This document shows positions 46,250-58,000 of a DNA stretch of 64,000 nt, one piece after another. The stretch lies in contig NC_135505.1 in NCBI RefSeq assembly GCF_052857255.1, forward strand, positions 43,726,520 through 43,790,519. The letters are read 5' to 3'. The notes beneath the pieces were generated by a model. The model searched no databases, was not told the origin of the DNA, and worked only from the letters and a program-made list of their open reading frames with translations. A program made the translations under genes and the position numbers. Source of the DNA: Amblyomma americanum (Eukaryota; Arthropoda; Arachnida; Ixodida; Ixodidae). The stretch's first letter is position 1, and every line of letters starts with the position of its first letter.

Positions 46250-46985
46250 GATTTGTAGAGAGAGAGAGAGACTCTTTAATGAAGAAACAGAGAATTTAGC
46301 CGGCGTTTCAATATCGCTGGCATGCTACTCTGCGTAGGGAGGGGAATTTGGGAGATAAAGACTGAAGGAGAGCAGCGTGGAAGAGGTGGAAAAAAAAACG
46401 AAGATAAAATGCAGCCATGAAATGGGTACTAAGGATGCAGTGGCGAGTATTGATGTAACCTATGGAATGATGGAGTGCATAGTCCGACGAATGGGCTGAC
46501 GAAGTTCCCTGCAAGAAGAATGCATGAAGGTAACCTGCAAGTGAATTTAGAGCTTATCGAGATGTCCAATGTCTTTTAAATATGTAAAAAGAAAGTTCAT
46601 TGCAAGTCTCTGTTGCCTGAAGCAGGCTAAGGGGCCTAAAACTTTGTCCATTGTTAGGGGCACTGGGCAGAGCCTCTGCATGCAATGTTCATAGTACGCA
46701 CACTCGTTAGCATACGCAGGGCACTCAAGCAGGATATGTTCCACAGTTTCTATCGAAGCACAGTTGTCACAATGCGGACTGTTCATTTGTCCAAAACGGT
46801 ATCGCAGGCCGTTTGTATATGCAGCATTCAGACGAAGTCGGTGATAAAGTGTTTCGAGTTGTCGAGGAATTCTGGGTGAGAATCTTGATCTAAGATGTGG
46901 GTCGATGGAGTGAAGAAATTGGTACTGATGTGTTGGCAAACTCCAAAGCCGATACGTTTCTTCGTACGCAAAACTTTTAGCCATT
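46250..46985 (-). mobile_element. I-type LINE 3' end inserted in the RTE fragment
   Basis: On the minus strand, 46985-46547 encodes MAKSFAYEETYRLWSLPTHQ, then RIPRQLETLYHRLRLNAAYT and a zinc-binding tail CDNCASIETVEHILLECPAY (C-x2-C...H-x4-C). This is the usual C-terminus of I/R1-group ORF2 proteins. The stop is at 46547. A 3' UTR follows and ends in TTCATTAAAGAGTCTCTC and a (CT)n run at 46256-46273. Only about 740 bp is retained (5'-truncated). The first about 100 bases of the minus-strand frame that starts at 47083 belong to the RTE element, so that longer frame is chimeric. Confidence 0.8.
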
Positions 46986-47246
46986 TGGGACGCATTTGTA
47001 GCAAGGTGCTGCAAGTGGTAAGGGAGTATGTCTACTTGGGGCAGGTAGTGACTGCCGATCCGGATCACGTGGGTGAAGCGCATTTGCCATGTGCTCTCAT
47101 ATCACGAATGCCAGTTTACCAATATCTCGCACGAGAAAAGTATATAATAGTTGTATCTTACCGGTCTTCACCCATGGGGCAGAAACGTGGGGGCTGACGA
47201 AATGGATTCAAATTAAACTGAGGACAACGCAGTGCTGATGATGGTG
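46986..47246 (+). pseudogene. RTE-clade LINE RT fragment, second part
   Basis: Continues the element broken at 46249: KVLQVVREYVYLGQVVTADP (the post-catalytic 'EYVYLGQ' block of RTE), then after a shift a segment with HGAETWGLTK, the RTE 'YGAETWTLTK' motif. The sequence becomes unrelated after about 47246. Confidence 0.8.
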
Positions 47247-49672
47247 ATGACACCTTATGTAAACACGTTTAACCGCACTGCATGACGTAATTATTTGATT
47301 TTAGGTAACAGGCACTTTGGATTTTAGCAAAGCAGGAAATGAAAGGTTATTATTATTATTAAGATCAATAGATCGGCAGATCGATTCCAGCGAGTACCTT
47401 GAACAGGGATAAAATAAAAGTGCAAAAAGGTTCCTAAGAGGAGATTCGATACATTTTAACTATTAGCTATGTGCGAAGTGCCACCGCCACAGTCAAAAAC
47501 GAATTGATAATAAGACAGCACTTAAGTGCATGTCATACTCCAGAGTCTTACTGGCAGCAGAGAAACTAGCACGCAGCAGATCTGTGCCCTTTGTGTGTTT
47601 TATAATTTGCTTTGACACCCTTCCGTTGCAGGCGATGACGGTTTTGAAGCTGCACGATCTGCAACAGTCACCTCCAGTGAGCGGGCAGTTGCTCGTTCCG
47701 TAGTAGTATGGAGAAGACAACTTCCAGGCGCAGGCTTCATCTCCCTGCGCGTGTCCACACCCGCTATTACGTTGCGAAGGATACCAATCATTTGTGCATG
47801 CTCCGGGTTGGACTCTGAAGCGTCGACTGGCGGCCTCAGTGGATCTGGTACCCGTTGCTGTGGCTCATGTACGCAGTGCTTTGTTCGCACCACTAATGAC
47901 GAGTAGACAGGGAAGTTATTTTTATATATATTCAAATTGTTTACGTGTTTGAGCAGTGAAATAGGCGGTGCAGAGAAAAGACCAAAGGATGGAGGACTAC
48001 AACGAACAGAGGAGTCAGACAGACTTGAATAGTGTTCTCTCGACCCTCAGTTTCTTGCGTTCTTTCTCCAAACAGCACGACTTTTTCTTGCGCGCTGTCG
48101 AAATGCGTGTTCTGAAGAATTTTTCCTTTGCACTTATTTACTTTGACCACCCGAAGCTCAGTTATTATGAAAGGTGTCCCGCGCGAGCATCTGGCGTGTA
48201 AGCCGCGTCCTCTTCAACAGGCCGATGTTCAGAGTCAGGAGGGACACCCTCACGGAACGCCAGCACGGAGGGATGATAGTTGGGCAGGAGTCGCCTGGAG
48301 AAACCACAGCTATAGATAACAGCCGGCGTCGGCGGGCTCCCGAAGAGGGGGCTAACTGGTCCTCCGCCCGGGCCGCTCTACGTGGCGGCGTACGCTGCAG
48401 GCGTACTTCGTGGTTTCTTTGTAGTACTGCGCTTCGTAGCACCGCGCAGGCAGAGAGGCCTGCCCGGTGCTCGTCACGAGGGGGAGGGGAGTTGTGTCCC
48501 CCTGACTCTCCTCCGTGCCTTGCCAGCCGTCGGCTAACAAGGTGCCTTTCAGTGCCAAGGCATACGAGGTGAAACACCGCGGAAACGGCGTCGTGAACTT
48601 TCTAGAGTCGGCACAGCGAAGAAGACACGCAGAATGCTTATTTCCACAACATGTGCACATATGTGTTGCTAAAATCGCTCCAACCATTCCCGCCAGAGAA
48701 AAGATGTTTTGATTACTTTTGCGTGATTTTTTCACAGTAGGCTTATATACCGGTTTTTTCAGATCACATTCCCATCATGTTCACAGAAAGAGTGCAAGCA
48801 GCAGACTCCATGCATGTGCATTGCAACGGTCCTTTACGTTCGACCACGTAGCAGCCTACAGGGCGTACTTACACTATTTTTGCGGCCGTTTATTGAAGTC
48901 TGCAACTCTTCCCGCGTTGCACTGACCAGCGCAATAGATTTAACAAAAGTCACTGAGCGCATGGCACCAGATGCAGAAGTAAATTTAGAACAGAATATAA
49001 CATGTCTGAACATATTCATTTCACTGCTCCACTTACTAAATAGGCACTTGATAACCAGTACACGGCCTCGCACCACGTAAAGGTAGCTAGCGGTACGTGG
49101 CCCACTCGCGAACGATTCACGCAGCGCATATCATATGTAGCACCGCCGCTGCAAGGCTCACGTGTAGAACGCCTTCACGAGCAGGGAAGCTACCAAAAAT
49201 TCCACACTTCCCGGCCAAAACTTCCCAGTTGCTCGTATGCCTTTCAGTGCGATTACCGCACAGCACTGCTCCACCCCATTCACCACGAGGAGCGCGTGAC
49301 GCCATCGAGTCTAGCGTAATTTTGTGAGCGGAAGCGAAGAATGCCACTCAGCTGTTGGCGGCGTTTACCGGCGAGGAGGAAACAAACGCGCCTACGAACA
49401 AAGCAGCTGATAAGGGTTAAAGCAATCATGTCCTTCCACTCCAAAGAAGAGAGGTTTGACGATAAATCAGTCTTCGCGGCGCTTGCAACTTTTCTTTGGG
49501 ACCGCCTTCTTGGCCAGAACAGGCTTGAAAGCAGCAAAAAGATTGTGGTAGCTGTCGCTCGGCTGAACTTCCGATGCTCTTAGCGTTTTAATGTGCTTTG
49601 CATGAAATTGGGTACGAAGCGAATTCGCACCTTTTTCCACGAGTGTGCTGCACCTAGCAGTGATTTCCTTAA
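47247..49672. other. No gene firmly recognised; GC-rich island 48185-48570
   Basis: 47340-47362 is a short (TTA)n run. 48185-48570 is GC- and CpG-rich with long frames on both strands (for example minus 48158-48577), which is expected from composition. On the plus strand a possible acceptor (GTGCCTTTCAG, about 48552) is followed by a 51-codon open stretch ending at 48712. 49341-49583 is a second small plus-strand frame of no known family after a CpG-rich stretch. Any of these could be exons or an LTR; none can be named. Confidence 0.35.
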
Positions 49673-49685
49673 TTCAGGAAAATTT
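49673..49685. repeat. SINE target-site duplication, left copy
   Basis: TTCAGGAAAATTT occurs exactly at 49673-49685 and again at 49925-49937, flanking the SINE. Confidence 0.92.
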
Positions 49686-49924
49686 GGTTTGGTTTGGTTT
49701 ATGTAGGTTTAACGTCTCAAAGCGACTCAGGCTATAAGGGACGCCGTAGTGAAGGGCTCCGGAAATTTCTACCCCCTGGGGTTCTTTAACGTGCACTGAT
49801 ATCGCACAGTACACGGGCCTCTAGAATTTCGCCTCAATCGAAATTCGACCGCCGCGGCCGGGATCGAACCCGTGTCTTTCGGGTCAGTAGCCGAGTACCA
49901 TAGCCAGTGAGCCACCGCGGCGGC
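49686..49924 (-). mobile_element. tRNA-derived SINE (CCGCGGTGGCTCAGTGG family), full length, 13-bp target duplication
   Basis: The best-preserved copy in the window. Minus strand: head GCCGCCGCGGTGGCTCACTG, B box GGGTTCGATCC, body through GGACGCCGTAGTGAAGGG to a GGTTTGGTTT-type end. Perfect 13-bp direct duplications on both sides mark a LINE-mediated, relatively recent insertion. It can serve as the local reference for the other copies. Confidence 0.92.
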
Positions 49925-49937
49925 TTCAGGAAAATTT

Positions 49938-52073
49938 AATATCCGTAATGGCGCAGATGTGAACGTTTTTATGCTATCGAGCGAACGTTATAAATTAAAG
50001 AACGGGTGTTGGGAGATTATACGGCTGCAGAGTTCCAGGGTTGGATGCTGTTACCCCGCTTCTACACCAAACGGAACTAGAGCATTCATTAGAGCCTGTC
50101 CAGGACAAATTATAGAAAGCAGCGGTCAAAGCAGCCCGATTCCAGCCAAATGGAGCACGGACACCCAGAGTGAATTTTCATTTGCGATTTCACTATTATG
50201 ACAGAAATGGCGCGCTCGGTAGCACGTGGCCCTCCCTTTTCGCAGAGGAACATTTTAACACCCTTATATACTTCCTGAAATATTACCATATGAACGTGCT
50301 TCCAGGATACCTCGGGAGGACTTCGACAATTCCTGGCATTCAGATGTTGAAATTTTACCCATTCCGGCCTTGTGCATCAGATTTTGCGCCCGCCTGTAAG
50401 AACTCAGCCGCACGTATTCTGCGTTCGAGAACTAACTGTATGGCTTCCTTCAGTCCAATATAAAATTTAAGGGACAACTGTTGCTTTTCAATCCATATAT
50501 TGGGTGGCGTCCATGCGGATTAGTGCTGTTGTTTTTCATAGCCCAGCTGAATCCAAGAAATCTGACGGTAGAGTAGTATTGCTTTTTCTTTTAGCCAGTG
50601 CTAATGATTTTCTTTTGCTTTGAAAAACAGCTTTTTTTTTGCGGTTTCAGCAGCAAAAGTAATTTTTCGTTGCAGCTTGCACAGCGCTCATCTCCAGCAG
50701 TAAAAATCAAGATACAAATGTATATTGTTATTTATATTTTCATTCCACATCCTCATCTAAAAAAATGAACTCGCTAAATCTTAGCAGAATTTTTTTATGT
50801 ATACATCCAGTATACAAGGAAAACAATGCGTGGAATTAACGCAGAAAATAGGGCCATAAGTCGATTAGCATCTGGATACGTAAGCAGAGTTAGACTCTAC
50901 CGCCCGATGTGGAAGTTCTAGAGAAGCTTTTAGCATTCCAGATACCGGTAAGGGCGCCGTCATTTCGCGCACTGTGTGCCGTATAAAAACAACGTTTTTA
51001 TTAATCAGCGAGCCCAAAGCCGCTCCTAAGATTAAGAAGGAGGAGGGGTAGGCACATTAGAAGTTGCACGTGATAAATACAGGTGATAGAACACGAATCG
51101 GAACACGACATCGTAGATGTGCAGTCAACCTTGACAGTAAAAAAAAAGGGATTCATCTTGTATAATGGTAGCATAACCGCGGTCTAGTTCCGCTCTGACA
51201 GCTCGTAGCTAGAGAGATTTTGAAAAGACTTGTTCTCGGTTAGTATTTGTATACACATTTCTCGCACCTAAACATACGAAATATAATATGCGACTCCGCA
51301 TGCAATCATCTCGTTCAATCACTGTTTTGGAATGAAGAAGATTGCGACAACTCCAGACGAAGATACGTGTGCTTCTCGAGTGTCATCTCCTCCGTATTTC
51401 GAATAAAAATGTAAAATTCCTTGAGCAGGCAGTGAAGGATGTCACGACCCCGGGCTAATTTTTCAACGCCAGCCATTATGTGCGAGTGCGACCTTGCGCA
51501 AGCGCACTCAAGTGTGTGCCTGATGCTATGAATTTAAATTTAGAACAATATCTTCCTTTGATAAAACAATCAATTTACCGGATGAAAGCTGAAACTCTAC
51601 TCGATTTATCTGTATTAAAAGACTTTTCATTCAAGTCGAAGCGGAACATTGGCTACAAGTAATTTCTAATAAGGATTTCTTTCCCGTGCGCGCTGAAATT
51701 TTCGGTCGTCCGTTCTGCCGTGTGATGAGATAGCGACTTCGTTGACAATAAAATGATCAATACACTCAACACGACAGTGATATTTTGAATGCGGTTAACG
51801 ACTGCTATCTCTCCGAATTTTCAATACAGCCTAAGTAACTTCAGACTACAACAAAATTTGCACTGCTCTCTGGAACACATCAGCAATCTTTTGAAGCAGA
51901 ATAGTACGCAGGAAAAGAAACACCGCAGTCACCTTTCAGTGTTCGAATCTCTGTCAGTAGTCAGTGTCATCCCTGACTACTTGGTCCATTTCTAGCTTTC
52001 GTACACACTGTTCTCAAATAGTCGCACTTAATGAGCTACTTTCGGTGTTGTGTAATTGACGTCCAGAATACCA
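49938..52073. other. No gene recognised
   Basis: AT-rich sequence with several A and T runs. No frame above 100 codons and no repeat I can name. The last about 100 bases before the satellite look like unique DNA. Confidence 0.4.
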
Positions 52074-55000
52074 CACGGTTCTGGTGTCTGTCCATTGCTT
52101 CTCTATTTTCATTAATGAGTTTCCTCGCAAAATTTCCCGTGCATTGCCTTCCCATGCTAAAGACTGTGTTCTATATTACATTTATTCCGTCGATGAACAT
52201 TTTGAGCTTCAAGAATCGTTTCTATAATGCAGTTCTGCTTTCCGTCCGTTGTTTCTCTATTTTCATAAATGACTTTCCTCGCAACATTTGCCGTGCATTG
52301 CATTCCCATGCTAAACACTGCGTTCTATATGGCATTTACTCCCTCGATGAACATTTTGAGCTTCAAAAATCGTTTCTAGAATGGTGTTCTGGTTTCGGTC
52401 CATTGCTTTTCTATTTTCATAAATGACTTTCCTCGCAACATTTGCCTTGCGTTGCGTTCCCATGCTAAAGACTGCGTTTTATATGACATTTACTCCCTCG
52501 ATAAACATTTTGAGCTTCAAAAATCGTTTCTAGAATGGAGTTCTGGTTTCGGTCCATTGCTTTTCTATTTTCATAAATGACTTTCCTCGCAACATTTGCC
52601 GTGCGTTGCGTTCCCATGCTAAAGACTGCGTTTTATATGACATTTACTCCCTCGATAAACATTTTGAGCTTCAAAAATCGTTTCTAGTATGGAGTTCAGG
52701 TTTCGGTCCATTGCTTTTCTATTTTCATAAACGACTTTCCTCGCAACATTTGCCGTGCGTTGCGTTCCCATGCTAAAGACTGCGTTTTATATGACATTTA
52801 CTCCCTCGATAAACATTTTTAGCTTCAAAAATCGTTTCTAGTATGGAGTTCTGGTTTCGGTCCATTGCTTTTCTATTTTCATAAATGACTTTCCTCGCAA
52901 CATTTGCCGTGCGTTGCGTTCCCATGCTAAAGACTGCGTTTTATATGACATTTACTCCCTCGATAAACATTTTCAGCTTCAAAAGTCGTTTCTAGTATGG
53001 AGTTCTGGTTTCGGTCCATTGCTTTTCTATTTTCATAAATGACTTTCCTCGCAACATTTGCCGTGCGTTGCGTTCCCATGCTAAAGACTGCGTTTTATAT
53101 GACATTTACTCCCTCGATAAACATTTTGAGCTTCAAAGATCGTTTCTAGTATGGAGTTCTGGTTTCGGTCCATTGCTTTTCTATTTTCATAAATGACTTT
53201 CCTCGCAACATTTGCCGTGCGTTGCGTTCCCATGCTAAAGACTGCGTTTTATATGACATTTACTCCCTCGATAAACATTTTTAGCTTCAAAAATCGTTTC
53301 TAGAATGGTGTTCTGGTTTCGGTCCATTGCTTTTCTATTTTCATAAATGACTTTCCTCGCAACATTTGCCTTGCGTTGCGTTCCCATGCTAAAGACTGCG
53401 TTTTATATGACATTTACTCCCTCGATAAACATTTTTAGCTTCAAAAATCGTTTCTAGTATGGAGTTCTGGTTTCGGTCCATTGCTTTTCTATTTTCATAA
53501 ATGACTTTCCTCGCAACATTTGCCGTGCGTTGCGTTCCCATGCTAAAGACTGCGTTTTATATGACATTTACTCCCTCGATAAACATTTTCAGCTTCAAAA
53601 ATCGTTTCTAGTATGGAGTTCTGGTTTCGGTCCATTGCTTTTCTATTTTCATAAATGACTTTCCTCGCAACATTTGCCGTGCGTTGCGTTCCCATGCTAA
53701 AGACTGCGTTTTATATGACATTTACTCCCTCGGTAAACATTTTGAGCTTCAAAGATCGTTTCTAGTATGGAGTTCTGGTTTCGGTCCATTGCTTTTCTAT
53801 TTTCATAAATGACTTTCCTCGCAACATTTGCCGTGCGTTGCGTTCCCATGCTAAAGACTGCGTTTTATATGACATTTACTCCCTCGATAAACATTTTTAG
53901 CTTCAAAAATCGTTTCTAGAATGGTGTTCTGGTTTCGGTCCATTGCTTTTCTATTTTCATAAATGACTTTCCTCGCAACATTTGCCTTGCGTTGCGTTCC
54001 CATGCTAAAGACTGCGTTTTATATGACATTTACTCCCTCGATGAACATTTTGAGCTTCAAAAATCGTTTCTAGAATGGAGTTCTGGTTTCGGTCCATTGC
54101 TTTTCTATTTTCATAAATGACTTTCCTCGCAACATTTGCCGTGCGTTGCGTTCCCATGCTAAAGACTGCGTTTTATATGATATTTAATCCCTCGATAAAC
54201 ATTTTGAGCTTCAAAAATCGTTTCTAGAATGGAGTTCTGGTTTCGGTCCATTGCTTTTCTATTTTCATAAATGACTTTCCTCGCAACATTTGCCGTGCGT
54301 TGCGTTCCCATGCTAAAGACTGCGTTTTATATGACATTTACTCCCTCGATAAACATTTTGAGCTTCAAAAATCGTTTCTAGAATGGAGTTCTGGTTTCAG
54401 TCCATTGCTTTTCTATTTTCATAAATGACATTCCTCGCAACATTTGTCGTGCGTTGCGTTCCCATGCTAAAGACTGCGTTTTATATGACATTTACTCCCT
54501 CGATAAACATTTTGAGCTTCAAAAATCGTTTCTAGTATGGAGTTCTGGTTTCGGTCCATTGCTTTTCTATTTTCATAAATGACTTTCCTCGCAACATTTG
54601 CCGTGCGTTGCGTTCCCATGCTAAAGACTGCGTTTTATATGACATTTACTCCCTCGATAAACATTTTTAGCTTCAAAAATCGTTTCTAGAATGGTGTTCT
54701 GGTTTCGGTCCATTGCTTTTCTATTTTCATAAATGACTTTCCTCGCAACATTTGCCTTGCGTTGCGTTCCCATGCTAAAGACTGCGTTTTATATGACATT
54801 TACTCCCTCGATAAACATTTTGAGCTTCAAAAATCGTTTCTAGTATGGAGTTCTGGTTTCGGTCAATTGCTTTTCTATTTTCATAAATGACTTTCGTCGC
54901 AATATTTGCCGTGCGTTGCGTTCCCATGCTAAAGACTGCGTTTTATATGACATTTACTCCCTCGATAAACATTTTGAGCTTCAAAAATCGTTTCTAGTAA

Positions 55001-58000
55001 GGAGTTCTGGTTTCGGTGCATTGCTTTTCTATTTTCATAAATGACTTTCCTCGCAACATTTGCCGTGCGTTGCGTTCCCATGCTAAAGACTGCGTTTTAT
55101 ATGACATTTACTCCCTCGATAAACATTTTTAGCTTCAAAAATCGTTTCTAGAATGGTGTTCTGGTTTCGCTCCATTGCTTTTCTATTTTCATAAATAACA
55201 TTCCTCGCAACATTTGCCGTGCGTTGCGTTCCCATGCTAAAGCCTGCGTTTTATATGACATTTACTCCCTCGATAAACATTTTGAGCTTCAACAATCGTT
55301 TCTAGTATGGAGTTCTGGTTTCGGTCCATTGCTTTTCTATTTTCATAAATGACTTTCCTCGCAACATTTGCCGTGCGTTGCGTTCCCATGCTAAAGACTG
55401 CGTTTTATATGACATTTACTCCCTCGACAAACATTTTAGCTTCAAAAATCGTTTCTAGAATGGTGTTCTGGTTTCGGTCCATTGCTTTTCTATTTTCATA
55501 AATGACATTCCTCGCAACATTTGCCGTGCGTTGCGTTCCCATGCTAAAGACTGCGTTTTATGACATTTACTCCCTCGATAAACATTTTGAGCTTCAAAAA
55601 TCGTTTCTAGAATGGAGTTCTGGTTTCGGTCCATTGCTTTTCTATTTTCATAAATGACTTTCCTCGCAACATTTGCCTTGCGTTGCGTTCCCATGCTAAA
55701 GACTGCGTTTTATATGACATTTACTCCCTCGATAAACATTTTGAGCTTCAAAAATCGTTTCTAGAATGGAGTTCTGGTTTCGGTCCATTGCTTTTCTATT
55801 TTCATAAATGACTTTCCTCGCAACATTTGCCGTGCGTTGCGTTCCCATGCTAAAGACTGCGTTTTATATGACATTTACTCCCTCGATAAACATTTTGAGC
55901 TTCAAAAATCGTTTCTAGAATGGAGTTCTGGTTTCGGTCCATTGCTTTTCTATTTTCATAAATGGCTTTCCTCGCAACATTTGCCGTGCGTTGCGTTCCC
56001 ATGCTAAAGACTGCGTTTTATATGACATTTACTCCCTCGATGAACATTTTGAGCTTCAAAAATCGTTTCTAGAATGGAGTTCTGGTTTCGGTCCATTGCT
56101 TTTCTATTTTCATAAATGACTTTCCTCGCAACATTTGCCGTGCGTTGCGTTCCCATGCTAAAGACTGCGTTTTATATGACATTTACTCCCTCGATAAACA
56201 TTTTGAGCTTCAAAAATCGCTTCTAGAATGGAGTTCTGGTTTCGGTCCATTGCTTTTCTATTTTCATAAATAACTTTCCTCGCAACATTTGCCGTGCGTT
56301 GCGTTCCCATGCTAAAGACTGCGTTTTATATGACATTTACTCCCTCGATGAACATTTTGAGCTTCAAAAATCGTTTCTAGAATGGAGTTCTGGTTTCGGT
56401 CCATTGCTTTTCTATTTTCATAAATGACTTTCCTCGCAACATTTGCCGTGCGTTGCGTTCCCATGCTAAAGACTGCGTTTTATATGACATTTAATCCCTC
56501 GATAAACATTTTGAGCTTCAAAAATCGTTTCTAGAATGGAGTTCTGGTTTCGGTCCATTGCTTTTCTATTTTCATAAATGACTTTCCTCGCAACATTTGC
56601 CGTGCGTTGCGTTCCCATGCTAAAGACTGCGTTTTATATGACATTTACTCCCTCGATAAACATTTTGAGCTTCAAAAATCGTTTCTAGAATGGAGTTCTG
56701 GTTTCGGTCTATTGCTTTTCTATTTTCATAAATGACTTTCCTCGCAACATTTGCCGTGCGTTGCGTTCCCATGCTAAAGACTGCGTTTTATATGACATTT
56801 ACTCCCTCGATAAACATTTTGAGCTTCAAAAATCGTTTCTAGAATGGAGTTCTGGTTTCGGTCCATTGCTTTTCTATTTTCATAAATGGCTTTCCTCGCA
56901 ACATTTGCCGTGCGTTGCGTTCCCATGCTAAAGACTGCGTTTTATATGACATTTACTCCCTCGATGAACATTTTGAGCTTCAAAAATCGTTTCTAGAATG
57001 GAGTTCTGGTTTCGGTCCATTGCTTTTCTATTTTCATAAATGACTTTCCTCGCAACAATTGCCGTGCGTTGCGTTCCCATGCTAAAGACTGCGTTTTATA
57101 TGACATTTACTCCCTCGATAAACATTTTTAGCTTCAAAAATCGTTTCTAGAATGGTGTTCTGGTTTCGGTCCATTGCTTTTCTATTTTCATAAATGACTT
57201 TCCTCGCAACATTTGCCTTGCGTTGCGTTCCCATGCTAAAGACTGCGTTTTATATGACATTTAATCCCTCGATAAACATTTTGAGCTTGAAAAATCGTTT
57301 CTAGAATGGAGTTCTGGTTTCGGTCCATTGCTTTTCTATTTTCATAAATGACTTTCCTCGCAACATTTGCCGTGCGTTGCGTTCCCATGCTAAAGACTGC
57401 GTTTTATATGACATTTACTCCCTCGATAAACATTTTGAGCTTCAAAAATTGTTTCTAGTATGGAGTTCTGGTTTCGGTCAATTGCTTTTCTATTTTCATA
57501 AATGACTTTCGTCGCAATATTTGCCGTGCGTTGCGTTCCCATGCTAAAGACTGCGTTTTATATGACATTTACTCCCTCGATAAACATTTTTAGCTTCAAA
57601 AATCGTTTCTAGAATGGTGTTCTGGTTTCGCTCCATTGCTTTTCTATTTTCATAAATGACATTCCTCGCAACATTTGCCGTGCGTTGCGTTCCCATGCTA
57701 AAGACTGCGTTTTATATGACATTTACTCCCTCGATGAACATTTTGAGCTTCAAAAATCGTTTCTAGAATGGAGTTCTGGTTTCGGTCCATTGCTTTTCTA
57801 TTTTCATAAATGACTTTCCTCGCAACATTTGCCGTGCGTTGCGTTCCCATGCTAAAGACTGCGTTTTATATGACATTTAATCCCTCGATAAACATTTTGA
57901 GCTTCAAAAATCGTTTCTAGAATGGAGTTCTGGTTTCGGTCACTTGCTTTTCTATTTTCATAAATGACTTTCCTCGCAACATTTGCCTTGCGTTGCGTTC

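Noticed and set aside
55455..55694. Two identical 79-residue proteins (also 58841-59080)
   Set aside because: They arise only because a 152-bp satellite unit shifts the frame; they are satellite by-products.
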